DNA of 64,000 nt from assembly GCA_034409565.1 (NCBI GenBank), contig DAOUMS010000022.1, positions 142,479 through 206,478 on the forward strand. The letters run 5' to 3'. How positions within the stretch are numbered: the first letter of the stretch is position 1; each line of letters starts with the position of its first letter. Under the pieces are notes generated by a model, which ran no database searches, was not told where the DNA came from, and saw only the letters and a program-made list of their open reading frames with translations. Source of the stretch: E44-bin89 sp034409565. Lineage in GTDB: Bacteria > Chloroflexota > Dehalococcoidia > Dehalococcoidales > RBG-16-60-22. Of the stretch, positions 52,963-62,409 are shown in pieces. Made by a program: the position numbers and the translations under genes.

Positions 52963-53757
52963 ATGCCAAAGCCACGCACCTATCAGACAGAAGCCGTCAT
53001 TATCAAAAAGACCAAGCTGAGGGAGGCTGACGTCATATTTACCCTCTACACGCCGCGTCTCGGCAAGATTCAGGCCTTTGCCAAAAGCGTCCGCAAAACA
53101 AAAAGCAAGATGGCCGGACATCTGGAGCTACTCACCCACAGCCAGGTCTCACTGGCCAGAGGGCGCAATCTGGACACCATTATCGGCAGCCAGACCATCA
53201 ACAGCTTCCTGCCCCTGAAAAGTGACCTCTGGCTCACCTCCTGCGGGCTCTACGTTATTGAACTGGTCAACCAGTTCACCGCCGACGACGTGGAAAATTT
53301 GTCCCTGTTCCGGCTGCTGCTGGCAACCATGGAGCAACTATGCCGGTCAGGGAACCGGGACCTGACACTGCGCTATTTTGAGCTACGCCTCCTTGATGAG
53401 GTTGGTTACCGACCACAGCTTTACCAGTGCGTCTCCTGTGAGAAGACGCTGGAGCCGGTGGTCAACTCTTTCAGCCCCGAAGCCGGTGGTATGCTGTGCC
53501 CGGACTGCGCCGTCAGCCATCCGTCAGGCCAGCCGCTTTCCGTCAATGCGCAGAAGGTGCTGCGCCTTATGCAGAACAGTGATTACAGCACCGTCGAACG
53601 ACTGAAAATAGACGCCAGTCTTTCCCGGGAACTGGAGAGGGCCCTGAGTAGCTACCTCAGATACCTCCTGGAGCGGGAAGTAAAGTCGGCCACCTGGCTT
53701 GATGAGCTGCGGGAGCAGACAAAGCAAGCATCTACGACACCCGACACTTTACGCTGA
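52963..53757 (+). CDS. recO: DNA repair protein RecO
   Basis: RecFOR pathway partner of RecR. N-terminal OB fold (TEAVIIKKTKLREADVIFTL), then a helical domain with a four-Cys zinc site (CVSCEKTLEP...MLCPDCA). 264 aa, normal length. Followed by a hairpin terminator. Confidence 0.93.
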   Translation: MPKPRTYQTEAVIIKKTKLREADVIFTLYTPRLGKIQAFAKSVRKTKSKMAGHLELLTHSQVSLARGRNLDTIIGSQTINSFLPLKSDLWLTSCGLYVIELVNQFTADDVENLSLFRLLLATMEQLCRSGNRDLTLRYFELRLLDEVGYRPQLYQCVSCEKTLEPVVNSFSPEAGGMLCPDCAVSHPSGQPLSVNAQKVLRLMQNSDYSTVERLKIDASLSRELERALSSYLRYLLEREVKSATWLDELREQTKQASTTPDTLR

Positions 53758-53783
53758 TTCCGAAATAGCCTATAATAAAGTTT

Positions 53784-53813
53784 GACTGGGGGTCTGGAAC
53801 TCTCAGTCTTTTT
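53784..53813 (+). terminator. Intrinsic terminator after recO
   Basis: A 10-bp stem (with two G-T pairs), 53784-53793 with 53799-53808, a 5-base loop, followed by TTTTT. A TTTACG-N17-TATAAT box (53748-53776) lies just upstream, so the hairpin could instead be an attenuator in the lysS leader. Confidence 0.6.
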
Positions 53814-53833
53814 ACTATATTATAGGTGCAGAA

Positions 53834-55327
53834 ATGACGACCAGACTTGACCGCATTACACAGCAGCGCCGCGAGAAGCTAACAAGGCTCCGCGGCCATG
53901 GTATTGAGCCCTACCCGCACCGCTACCAGCGCAGCCACACCACCGAGGAAGCGGTCGCTCTGCTTGAGCAGAACGAGGCCGGGCAGACCGAGGAACAGCA
54001 GGTCAGCGTTGCCGGGCGGCTCATGGCCATCAGGCAGATGGGGAAAAGCGCCTTTGCTGACATCCGCGACGGCGCGGGGAAAATCCAACTGCTTTTCCAG
54101 AACATAGACAAGTTCTCCACAGAGCAAACCCAGCTCTTTAAAGAACTGGACATCGGCGATTTTATCGGCGTGGCCGGGCAGGTGCTCCGCACCCGGACCG
54201 GTGAGCCGACCGTCGGCGTGAAGAAGTTCACCCTGCTGGCCAAGTCTTTGCAGCCGTTACCGGAAAAGTGGCACGGCCTCAGCGATGTCGATACCAGATA
54301 CCGGCAGCGCTACCTCGATTTAATCAGTAACCCGGAGACCAAGGTCACCTTCAAAACCCGCAGCCAGGTTATCAACACTGTGCGTCAGTTCCTCAATGAG
54401 CACGATTTCACGGAAGTGGAGACGCCGGTGTTGCAGCCGGCCGCCGGAGGTGCCCTGGCCCGGCCTTTCGTTACCCACCACCATGCCCTCGACCAGGACT
54501 TCTACCTGCGCATCGCTCTGGAACTACACCTCAAGCGACTCATTGTCGGGGGGCTGGACCGGGTCTATGAACTAGGGCGCACCTTCCGCAACGAGGGTGT
54601 CTCCACCCGGCACAACCCCGAGTTCACCATGCTGGAAAGCTACCAGGCATATGCCGATTACAACGACGTGATGGACATGCTCGAGGAGATGGTCGCCTGG
54701 GTCAGCAAAAAGGTGATGGGCACCACCAGGATAAAGTTCGGCGACTACACCATCAACTTCAAGCCGCCCTGGCCGCGCCTCACCCTGCGCGAAGCCGTCG
54801 AGCAATACAGTGGCATTGACTTTGTTACCTACCCCACCGCCGACGGCCTGAGGGACCGCATGAGGGACAAGATGAAGCCCCTCGGCCTTGAGGTTGACAC
54901 GAAGAAGAACTGGGCCAAGCTGGTGGACGAGCTCATTTCCACCTTCGTTGAGCCGAGCCTCATCCAGCCCACCTTCCTCAAGGACTACCCGGTATCGATG
55001 TCGCCGCTGGCCAAGACCAAGCCCGGCGAGGACCGGGTGGTAGAGCGCTTTGAGGCATTTTGCGGCGGCATGGAGATTGCCAACGCTTTTTCCGAGCTCA
55101 ACGACCCCGAAGAGCAGCGGCAGCGCTTCATCCAGCAGCAGAAGGAGCACCACGAAAAGGACGAGGAAAGCTGGACCATTGACGAGGACTACCTGCTGGC
55201 CCTGGAATACGGCATGCCGCCCACCGGCGGCCTGGGCGTGGGCATCGACCGCCTGGTGATGATGCTCACCAACCAGCAATCAATCAGGGAAGTTATCCTT
55301 TTCCCGCAGCTACGGGAGAAGGCATAA
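53834..55327 (+). CDS. lysS: Lysyl-tRNA synthetase, class II
   Basis: Charges tRNA-Lys. OB-fold anticodon domain (VSVAGRLMAIRQMGKSAFADI), then class II catalytic motifs: motif 2 FRNEGVSTRHNPEFTMLE and motif 3 GLGVGIDRLVMML. 497 aa. RBS AGGTG before ATG 53834. End of the GC-rich housekeeping part of the window. Confidence 0.97.
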   Translation: MTTRLDRITQQRREKLTRLRGHGIEPYPHRYQRSHTTEEAVALLEQNEAGQTEEQQVSVAGRLMAIRQMGKSAFADIRDGAGKIQLLFQNIDKFSTEQTQLFKELDIGDFIGVAGQVLRTRTGEPTVGVKKFTLLAKSLQPLPEKWHGLSDVDTRYRQRYLDLISNPETKVTFKTRSQVINTVRQFLNEHDFTEVETPVLQPAAGGALARPFVTHHHALDQDFYLRIALELHLKRLIVGGLDRVYELGRTFRNEGVSTRHNPEFTMLESYQAYADYNDVMDMLEEMVAWVSKKVMGTTRIKFGDYTINFKPPWPRLTLREAVEQYSGIDFVTYPTADGLRDRMRDKMKPLGLEVDTKKNWAKLVDELISTFVEPSLIQPTFLKDYPVSMSPLAKTKPGEDRVVERFEAFCGGMEIANAFSELNDPEEQRQRFIQQQKEHHEKDEESWTIDEDYLLALEYGMPPTGGLGVGIDRLVMMLTNQQSIREVILFPQLREKA

Positions 55328-55340
55328 CGATACAAAAAAG

Positions 55341-55351
55341 AGGCGAAGCCT
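55341..55351. repeat. GCGAAGC mini-hairpin upstream of the HEPN-like gene
   Basis: AGGC-GAA-GCCT, a short hairpin with the very stable GCGAAGC core. The same core recurs just after the HEPN-like gene (56232-56250). Confidence 0.4.
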
Positions 55352-55382
55352 AATCTGGGGCTTAATGTGAGTTGAAAGCAAT

Positions 55383-56204
55383 ATGATTTCAAACATTGAA
55401 AAATACAAAAAGGACTTAGAGCAACTCATTTCCGATGGTGGGCAGTTATTAAATGCAATGCAGTATGAGTGTTTCCCGGAGAGATTTGAGAATGCACTTA
55501 CAAAAGCCTATAAGGATAAGAGTAAGAGTGAAATTCAGGAGATTAAAAAGAGGCTTCCTTCCTTCACAAACAAATACCAAGATTGGTATTCTGAGTCTTT
55601 GGCAGTGGTAAAACTCTTATTATCTGACCGACTAGCCGATTTCGTGAAATTATACGAGAAACCGAGAGGGAGAAAAGACATTACCCATGAGAATTACGTA
55701 ATTGAAGATTACCTCCAGGGTCTGACCGTCACCCGTGGCGCGCTGGAAATAAAAGTTGTCTCTCCAGAAGCAGCAATACCCAAATTCCAGCAGCAACTGA
55801 ATATCTTAGCGTCTGCAAAAAAGAGATTTGAGAGTTCGTTATTTGACATTAAACAACTACTCCAAGCTGACCTCTTTGATTCTGAATTAGAAGCTGCAAA
55901 AGAACTTAATAAAAAAGGGTTCATTCGTGGTGCTGGTGCAATGGCAGGCGTTGTTTTGGAATCACATTTAACTCAAGTATGCGAAAACCATAACATAAAA
56001 ATTACAAAGAAAGACCCATCAGTAAATGACCTTAATAATTTATTGAAATCCAACGACATAATTGAAGTCTCCACTTGGCGATTTATTCAACATCTGGGAG
56101 ACTTAAGGAACAAATGCGACCATAACAAAAAGTCTGACCCCACAGAACAAGAGGTTGAAGAACTAATAGAAGGGGTTGCAAAGATTGCCAAATCTGTTTT
56201 CTAA
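55383..56204 (+). CDS. HEPN-like domain protein, accessory
   Basis: 273 aa, mostly helical. The C-terminal quarter carries LRNKCDHNKK, an R-x4-H motif (Arg242, His247) typical of HEPN ribonucleases and their inactive relatives. The N-terminal 130 residues match nothing I recognise. HEPN proteins are common in defence, toxin-antitoxin and abortive-infection systems, but there is no adjacent nucleotidyltransferase or antitoxin. The gene is strikingly AT-rich compared with lysS, and short GCGAAGC hairpins bracket it. Both suggest horizontal acquisition. Confidence 0.6.
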   Translation: MISNIEKYKKDLEQLISDGGQLLNAMQYECFPERFENALTKAYKDKSKSEIQEIKKRLPSFTNKYQDWYSESLAVVKLLLSDRLADFVKLYEKPRGRKDITHENYVIEDYLQGLTVTRGALEIKVVSPEAAIPKFQQQLNILASAKKRFESSLFDIKQLLQADLFDSELEAAKELNKKGFIRGAGAMAGVVLESHLTQVCENHNIKITKKDPSVNDLNNLLKSNDIIEVSTWRFIQHLGDLRNKCDHNKKSDPTEQEVEELIEGVAKIAKSVF

Positions 56205-56231
56205 GAGTTATGAAATCCAACAGGAAGTTTT

Positions 56232-56250
56232 AGAGGGGCGAAGCCCCTCT
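56232..56250. repeat. GCGAAGC hairpin downstream of the HEPN-like gene
   Basis: A perfect 8-bp stem AGAGGGGC (56232-56239)/GCCCCTCT (56243-56250) with a GAA loop. It lacks a T tract, so it is not a standard terminator, although it could stabilise the mRNA 3' end. Confidence 0.55.
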
Positions 56251-56585
56251 TACCCAACCCATTCCCCCTCTCCTTTGAAGGAAGAGACCTGAACACTATG
56301 CAAAGCTAAAGCTATTAATTAGTGCCGAAGCCAGTAAACGGGGATTAGCGCATAAAACTATATTAATTGTTTAGCATCACCCCTGATGATTATCCTGCAG
56401 GAATCAGAGTGAGCTCAAGCCTATCTGAAAGTCTCAATCTATGGCGCAGCATTACGGTAACGAGTTTACCACGTGATTTGATAGCAGGTGACCTGACTTT
56501 TAATAGTATTAAACGGTTGTTGCACAAAACAAACTTTTATTACTTGGCTGATATTATTATTTCACTCTTTGTCTACATTGCTTCT
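56251..56585. other. Gene-free AT-rich interval
   Basis: About 335 bp between the HEPN-like gene's hairpin and the dehydrogenase remnant. The only long frame (56367-56633, +) runs into the pseudogene from the opposite strand and has no recognisable protein features. I see no RNA, promoter or repeat that I would defend. Confidence 0.5.
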
Positions 56586-56890
56586 TTATTTTTTAATTGC
56601 GTCAACTATGGCGTCTCCGACCTCGCTGGTTAATGAAGTACCCCCATGGCTTTTGTACGGTACTTCCCTTTTTTTGCTACTTCTTCAACAAGTGTTGCAG
56701 CTTCCTTTTCATCCAATTGTTCAAGCATCATGAGACCTGACCATATGGTTACAATTGGATTTATGATATTATTACCGGTGTATGTAGGAGCCGAACCGTG
56801 TATCTGTTCGAACATGGAGAGACCACCTGGGTTCAGTTTTGCTCCAGCAGTAACTCCCATGCCCCCCTGAATGGTTGCTCCTAAATCTGA
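56586..56890 (-). pseudogene. Decayed isocitrate/isopropylmalate dehydrogenase 3' fragment
   Basis: The minus strand encodes the C-terminal third of the family: SDLGATIQGGMGV, LNPGGLSMFEQIHGSAP and NPIVTIWSGLMMLEQL. A one-base loss in a G run (56641-56645) then shifts the frame. In the shifted frame the expected end TSEVGDAIVDAIKK and a TAA at 56586-56588 are present. Upstream of 56890 the homology stops, so about two thirds of the gene are missing. It lies downstream of the mmgE/prpD gene on the same strand and may be a relic of the same catabolic operon. Confidence 0.8.
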
Positions 56891-57085
56891 CCTTCCTGCT
56901 GCTCCCCGTCACCTATAAGGCAGCACACGCGGTAATTTTTTCTTATCCAACCCGACAAGCAGGGACATCTCCCACGGAAAACGATAGCTCCTGATCAGCG
57001 CGCTGCTACATAGGCTAAAAATAGTTGAAAGGGACAGCACAAATCTCTCACTGGTCATTTGTTAGAGGAGGTGGAAGAAAGTAAG

Positions 57086-58555
57086 TCACATAGATGTCAG
57101 ACGCATCACTTCAGAGACATCTTTTACCTTTTCCAAGCACAAAATAGCATTAACCAGTTCATTTATTCTTCCTTCGGTTAAGACCCAGGAGGCGTTGCTT
57201 TTGAATTTATCTATCAATTCACTATCGGTAAGTTTCAAAGACTCGGGAAGAGCTCTACCTTTGGGAAACGCACGTTCCTTTCGGAAAACCTTACCCTTGG
57301 CTACTACCTGAACAACCTCCGGGTAAGCCTGACCGAGTTCACCAATGCTAAATTCGTGCCATGCCTTAGCCAAATCCCTACCACAGTTCGGATTGAGAGT
57401 AACAGTAACTTTATCCATAAGCTTAAGTATCTTTGGATCTCGCATCGTGACGTGATTCTGCCATAAAACCATCGGAATTCTGTACGCTATAACAGCAATA
57501 ACGTAGGGCGTACAAAACTGTGTATTCACATGGGTCTTAATTTCCCGACTTAGCAGTGCCGGTGCCACAGCAACGGGGTCAGCTAATATCTTCACAGTTT
57601 CAATGTCTTCAGCCCTGAGATTATTCTCTTCCATTATTTCGGCGAACAACTCATCTGCTGGTTGCTGACAAAAGCTAACGGGCTTAGTCTTATAGCTTAT
57701 ATATCGCGAGCGCCATGTCGCGCCGAGCCCATCAACTATTTCTTCGGGACTCCATCTTTTTGAACAAGAAAATGTCGCAAACCCATCCTCTCCATCAAGA
57801 ACAGTAATATCGCCAGTGTAATCCATCTCAGCAAGCAAAGCCGAAGTCACAGTTGCTTGGGAAATCCATCCAGCCGGCCCGTACTTAGTCATTGCCATAG
57901 GCATAGCTTTTAGCCACCTTGCACGTGTCGGCATGGGGGCTAAATGTGCTGCTATGCCTACTGCGTGGCGTAATTTCTCTTTATCGAGCTCAAGAACTTT
58001 CCCTGCAGCCAACGCCCCTCCCAAAGTAAAACTCGAGTATCCGTAAACGTCTTTCTCTGACCAGGTGTATTTTCTTTCTCCTCTTTCGTCGACAGTCTCT
58101 CTTATTCGGGTCAGTGCTTTAGCTATTCTGTAACCAACCTCGCTGCCAACAGCAACTGCTAAAAGCAACTTTTTACCTGAGATCTTGATACGCTCAGCTA
58201 ATGCCAGTGGTCCGGGAGTTGCGTATGGTGTCATGTGCCCCACACCAGTCACAGAGCCAAAATCCAAAGCATTCATAAGCTCACCATTGGCTAAAGCCGC
58301 GCAAGCACTGGAGACTTTCTCTGTAGTCCCAATAATTGTGGCTTCTGGCGGCCCCCCCAACTTACTTGCGAGTTTCACGCCAAGCCTTCCTTTATCCACC
58401 AGCAAACCGGGGAAACAGTTGCCGATGCAGTCCAAAAGATCTCGCTTGCGCTCATGAACGAGTTCTTCTGGCAGATCTTCAAAACGAGCCTTGCTAACAA
58501 AATCGCACACTGCTTCTGTTAAACTATCCTGATATTTTAGCGTTTCTTGTGTCAT
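57086..58555 (-). CDS. MmgE/PrpD family protein
   Basis: 2-methylcitrate dehydratase/cis-aconitate decarboxylase/iminodisuccinate-epimerase superfamily. Typical blocks: LDCIGNCFPG, AALANGELMNALDF, AVAVGSEVGYRIAKAL and HLAPMPTRARWLKAMP. 489 aa, the usual size. The substrate cannot be read, but a cupin and a TRAP transporter upstream on the same strand point to breakdown of an imported organic acid. ATG 58555 has a TAGGAGGAAAAA site. A decayed dehydrogenase follows. Confidence 0.85.
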   Translation of the reverse strand: MTQETLKYQDSLTEAVCDFVSKARFEDLPEELVHERKRDLLDCIGNCFPGLLVDKGRLGVKLASKLGGPPEATIIGTTEKVSSACAALANGELMNALDFGSVTGVGHMTPYATPGPLALAERIKISGKKLLLAVAVGSEVGYRIAKALTRIRETVDERGERKYTWSEKDVYGYSSFTLGGALAAGKVLELDKEKLRHAVGIAAHLAPMPTRARWLKAMPMAMTKYGPAGWISQATVTSALLAEMDYTGDITVLDGEDGFATFSCSKRWSPEEIVDGLGATWRSRYISYKTKPVSFCQQPADELFAEIMEENNLRAEDIETVKILADPVAVAPALLSREIKTHVNTQFCTPYVIAVIAYRIPMVLWQNHVTMRDPKILKLMDKVTVTLNPNCGRDLAKAWHEFSIGELGQAYPEVVQVVAKGKVFRKERAFPKGRALPESLKLTDSELIDKFKSNASWVLTEGRINELVNAILCLEKVKDVSEVMRLTSM

Positions 58556-58621
58556 TTTTTCCTCCTAGATTTAGATAAACTTCTGACCTCACGTACCTCA
58601 TCTTCTCATTATACGATGCCA

Positions 58622-58987
58622 TTACACGCAAGTCCTTACTTCAAAAGCTAAAGCGCCAATAGGTGCAGAAAATGGGCCGTGCTTCATTCCTGGATAATGG
58701 TAAGCATAAGATCCTGCCCTAAAAGTTTTGCTCCTTGTCATGTCTACCAGAACACCGCTAACTAAAAAGCACTCTTCCCACATATTCTCGTGGCAAAGCG
58801 CCTTACTCGGTAAAGATCCGTACTGATTGATACTAGAAGCTAAGTCTGGCTCAAATAAGAGTAACCTGGTATAAGAACCTGTTTTGGGATCCCTATTCAA
58901 TATTTTTTCATATAGTCCAGTTGCTCCCTCTATCGGTTTCCAAGGCATATATTGGGTATCAAAGTATTGTAACTTCTGCTTAGCCAT
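58622..58987 (-). CDS. Cupin-domain protein (ChrR/DUF4437-like)
   Basis: 121 aa single-cupin protein. The cupin motifs are HENMWEECFLVSG and AGSYAYHYPGMKHGPF, whose His and Glu residues could bind a metal. Similar small cupins often act as isomerases or sugar/organic-acid-handling enzymes in catabolic operons. Strong AAGGAGGAATTAA ribosome site. It lies between dctM and the MmgE/PrpD gene, all on one strand. Confidence 0.75.
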   Translation of the reverse strand: MAKQKLQYFDTQYMPWKPIEGATGLYEKILNRDPKTGSYTRLLLFEPDLASSINQYGSLPSKALCHENMWEECFLVSGVLVDMTRSKTFRAGSYAYHYPGMKHGPFSAPIGALAFEVRTCV

Positions 58988-59124
58988 TTAATTCCTCCTT
59001 GTATTATTTCACAATTATATGTGTTTCTCTTTTGTACAACCTCTCACATTGTGAAAATCCGCTCGAATAAAGGCTTCGTCACCTACTTTCATATCTATTA
59101 TCACATCGCAGATCCTAAATCTGT

Positions 59125-60426
59125 TTACTTCATAAGTCCAGGTAACAACAAGCTAATCTTAGGGAACGCCATAATAATACTTAGGCCCAGCATATACACA
59201 ATCACAAAGGGTAAGGCTCCTCTTATTACATTGGCAAGGGAACCGTCTTCTTTAATAAGCCCACTAATCACAAATAGGTTCATCCCTATTGGTGGGGTAA
59301 TAGTACCTATTTCCATGGAGATAGTATACACAACACCAAACCAAATCGGATCGAAACCCAATTCCATTGCTAAGGGGAAGAAGACGGGAAGGGTGATTAC
59401 TAACAGTGCAGTGCCACTCATTAAGCAGCCCAGTACCAGAAGTATCAAAACCATAAAAATCACGACAAACCAGCGGTTCAGCTCTAAGGTAGTTGTAATG
59501 GAAGCAAGTTCCTGTGGGAATTGCAGCAAGGATAATACATAGCCAAATATAGTGGCACTTGCAATAATCATTAATATCATACAGGAGGTTTGCCCTGCTG
59601 ATGTAAGGCTGTCTCTGAAGCGAGCCCAGTTCAGACGCCGGATGGTAACTAATAGAGCTATTGTCGCGCCTACTCCCGCTGCTTCAGTAGGGGTCATGAT
59701 GCCCAAATAAATTCCGCCTAAAACTACCACGATAAGTAGTACTGGTGCCCATACCCCCTGTAAAGCTTGAATCCTTTCACGCCAAGATGCTGAGAGCGTT
59801 CTAGCGACATGCCTTGGGGCTTCGAAAATAATTATGTAGAGTATAAGCATGAATGCTATAAGGGCTCCCGGAATAAAACCCGCCATGAAAAGATGCCCTA
59901 TAGACGTCCCTGTAATAGAGCCATACATAATCATGGTGATGCTGGGGGGAATGAGAATACCTAGCGCACCGGATGACGCCACTGTGCCTGCCGCCAATTG
60001 CACAGGATAACCATGCCGCCTCATCTCCGGTATGGCAGTTGTTCCAATAGTAGCAGCTGTCGCCGTACTAGAACCACTCACAGCAGCAAATACCGCACAA
60101 CTTGCGACAGTCCCCACAGCCAACCCACCCGGGATAAATCCTATCCACTTCTCAGCTGCATTAAACAACTCTTCGCCTATACGACCATGTAATATGAACT
60201 CTCCCATTATCAAGAAAAGCGGAATAGCAGCCAGTGTGTAACTATCCAAGGTACTGATTGTTTTTGGTGCTATTACAGTAATGGCGTTCCAGCCACCATA
60301 GAACAGAGCTAAAAAAATTAAACCTGATACGCCTAAAACAATCACAATATGGATGCCAGCCAGCAACAAGAGGAGCATGACTAAAAAAAGTACACTACCT
60401 CCTATAAGTGGAGACAAGGCTTCCAA
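59125..60426 (-). CDS. dctM: TRAP transporter large permease (DctM)
   Basis: Main membrane channel of a tripartite ATP-independent periplasmic transporter. Many hydrophobic helices; family features include GSSTATAATIGTTAIPEM, GILIPPSI near the middle and TPTEAAGVGA. 433 aa. The start is TTG at 60426 with GAGAGGATAGG upstream. Directly preceded by dctQ and dctP; uses a cation gradient to drive uptake. Confidence 0.93.
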   Translation of the reverse strand: MEALSPLIGGSVLFLVMLLLLLAGIHIVIVLGVSGLIFLALFYGGWNAITVIAPKTISTLDSYTLAAIPLFLIMGEFILHGRIGEELFNAAEKWIGFIPGGLAVGTVASCAVFAAVSGSSTATAATIGTTAIPEMRRHGYPVQLAAGTVASSGALGILIPPSITMIMYGSITGTSIGHLFMAGFIPGALIAFMLILYIIIFEAPRHVARTLSASWRERIQALQGVWAPVLLIVVVLGGIYLGIMTPTEAAGVGATIALLVTIRRLNWARFRDSLTSAGQTSCMILMIIASATIFGYVLSLLQFPQELASITTTLELNRWFVVIFMVLILLVLGCLMSGTALLVITLPVFFPLAMELGFDPIWFGVVYTISMEIGTITPPIGMNLFVISGLIKEDGSLANVIRGALPFVIVYMLGLSIIMAFPKISLLLPGLMK

Positions 60427-60455
60427 ACCTATCCTCTCTCTTTTTGGTTACCATT

Positions 60456-60968
60456 TCAGCTTCGTTTAAGAGCCTTTAGTGACTTTACAAATTCAATAAT
60501 GAACTGTAATACAAATAGCAATGCCCCGATAACAACTGGGAGTATAATTGGCCAAACCACTATCCACATGTCATCGGTTCTAACTTGATGCTGTCGAAGG
60601 TAGGAAACATATAGAATAGTAGCCCATAATAGGAGGCTAGTATAGAGGATACCCATACCAAAAGCAGATACGTTAGATAGATTCCGCAACTTGGTAGGTA
60701 GGCGCTGTATCAATATATCAGCTCTAATATGCACCTTTTCCCTTAGGGTATTAGCGGCAAGGGCGAATATCGAGATTATCAGGAGTAATTCACAAAGTTC
60801 CATACCCCATCTAATAGGTGCACGGAATGCATATCTCATTAGCACCCCGTAAGTGGTAACCAATGCCATAAGAAACAACCCGATGATTCCCGATACCGCT
60901 GCTGCTTTCACAACAGCAACAACCCACTTCTCAATGTCACTAGCTACTTTCTCAATCTTTCTTGACAA
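60456..60968 (-). CDS. dctQ: TRAP transporter small permease (DctQ)
   Basis: Four-helix partner of DctM. 170 aa, with hydrophobic helices from about residues 22, 56, 97 and 136 and the YAFRAPIRWGMELCELLLI segment characteristic of DctQ. Lies 29 bp upstream of dctM. Confidence 0.88.
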   Translation of the reverse strand: MSRKIEKVASDIEKWVVAVVKAAAVSGIIGLFLMALVTTYGVLMRYAFRAPIRWGMELCELLLIISIFALAANTLREKVHIRADILIQRLPTKLRNLSNVSAFGMGILYTSLLLWATILYVSYLRQHQVRTDDMWIVVWPIILPVVIGALLFVLQFIIEFVKSLKALKRS

Positions 60969-61036
60969 ACCAACCTCGCTTTCGAGTTACTTATCTCCAG
61001 AGGCTGGTATAAATACTTTGTTGGTGTTTAATTTGA

Positions 61037-62122
61037 TTACTTGCTGTACTTCTTGCATATTTCGTATAGCTCTTTGCCGGGCTCTCCCCACTCTTCAATT
61101 GATGGATCTATCAATTGCAGTGCTAAATCAGCGAACACCTCTATCTGTTCTGGAGTAGCTTCAAGGATTTCTATGCCTCCTTCTGCTCCTTCAATCCACC
61201 CCAGTTCATCCCCCTCAACGACTGCATTACATGCTTCCACATAGATGCACTCCCTTGCAGTGGCTTCAATCATGCTTCGCGCATCGTCTGGCAATTCTTC
61301 CCACCAATCCTTGTTCGACATTACTGAGCACCAACTAGCCCCATAGGAAATATTTTTGACCGCGTATTTCACAACTTCATCAACATGATAAGGCTTTATA
61401 CAATACGCTGGCCATAACATCCCATCTACAGTCCCCTTCTCTAGTGCCATGTAGAGTTCTGGACCTGGCAATACAATTGGGTTACCACCGCAGATCTCCA
61501 TGTAATCAGCGAACATCTTGCCAGCCACCTTAATATTAAGCCCTTTAAGATCTTCCGGCTTAAAAACTGGATGAGGGTTAGTATAACAACAATATTGAGA
61601 CTGCCACGTGTGAAAAAGCCCATGTATTCCATATTCTTCGTACTCTCTTTGATATACGTCCATGCCACCATTTTCCAGAACATCCTTCATGGCCTCCATA
61701 GATGTTATCATTCCTGGCAATGTTATGAGACCAAGCGAAGGTATATACCCCTCCATATAGGCGCCTGCGGTTTCTCCCATTTCTATTCTACCCGTAGAGA
61801 CGGCATCAAATATCTCCTTGGATTTAAGTAGTGACTCTGCACCGTAGTAATTACACACTATGGTACCATTGGAACGTTCCTCTAATTCCTTCGCGAATTT
61901 TTCCTCACCTATTGTAAGCGTGTGGGTGGCCGGATGATAACTAGCCATTATAAATGTTATTTTCTCTGGGGCCGGTGCTGGTGTGGGAGCAGGTAATGGG
62001 GCTGGTGCTGGAGCAGGTGCTGGTGCTGGAGCAGGTGCTGGTGCTGGAGCAGCACAAGCGGTCAAGAAGCTGGCCAACGCTATAATACAAACAAATCTGT
62101 TGATCATTATTTTTTTTCTCAT
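61037..62122 (-). CDS. dctP: TRAP transporter substrate-binding lipoprotein (DctP)
   Basis: Extracytoplasmic solute receptor. A lipobox (FLTAC, Cys22) is followed by about 30 residues of Pro-Ala repeats as a tether, then the DctP domain with ADYMEICGGNP and LEKGTVDGMLWPAY. The Arg that usually pairs with a carboxylate ligand is not obvious by eye, so the ligand is undetermined. 361 aa, AGGAGGTAGGAA before the ATG. The Pro-Ala tether resembles that of the unrelated lipoprotein at 7255. Confidence 0.9.
   Translation of the reverse strand: MRKKIMINRFVCIIALASFLTACAAPAPAPAPAPAPAPAPAPLPAPTPAPAPEKITFIMASYHPATHTLTIGEEKFAKELEERSNGTIVCNYYGAESLLKSKEIFDAVSTGRIEMGETAGAYMEGYIPSLGLITLPGMITSMEAMKDVLENGGMDVYQREYEEYGIHGLFHTWQSQYCCYTNPHPVFKPEDLKGLNIKVAGKMFADYMEICGGNPIVLPGPELYMALEKGTVDGMLWPAYCIKPYHVDEVVKYAVKNISYGASWCSVMSNKDWWEELPDDARSMIEATARECIYVEACNAVVEGDELGWIEGAEGGIEILEATPEQIEVFADLALQLIDPSIEEWGEPGKELYEICKKYSK
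62003..62050. repeat. 18-bp tandem repeat in dctP (Pro-Ala tether)
   Basis: GGTGCTGGAGCAGGTGCT occurs at 62003-62020 and 62021-62038 with a partial third copy to 62050. It encodes the Pro-Ala spacer on the minus strand and is prone to length change. Confidence 0.8.
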
Positions 62123-62409
62123 TTCCTACCTCCTAAAACATATAAATCGCCTTATTAAAAACGTTTATGTCATAAGTAACCACCCCCTTTGTTTTGAATA
62201 TTGGCTTGCACTAAGTTTTGCAATAGCGAGTATTGCTTTAATGGCTATACCCTGCTTATCTTCATTGAAGCAAGAAATATCACAATGTGCCAAAAGGTTC
62301 TTTCTCTCCTGCTCTACCTATCTTATTTTAATCTCCGACCACCAATCTGTATATCCGCCAAAAGTGTTATTCCAGCTAGGAAAAAGGACTGATTTATTGC
62401 TTTAATGAC

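Noticed and set aside
53760..53833. T-box or lysine riboswitch before lysS
   Set aside because: Only a single short hairpin with a T tract is present; no T-box or L-box conserved sequences.
56367..56633. 88-aa plus-strand ORF
   Set aside because: Runs into the dehydrogenase pseudogene, no ribosome site or recognisable domain.
59021..59542. 173-aa plus-strand ORF opposite dctM
   Set aside because: Shadow of the strongly hydrophobic dctM coding strand; no start signals.
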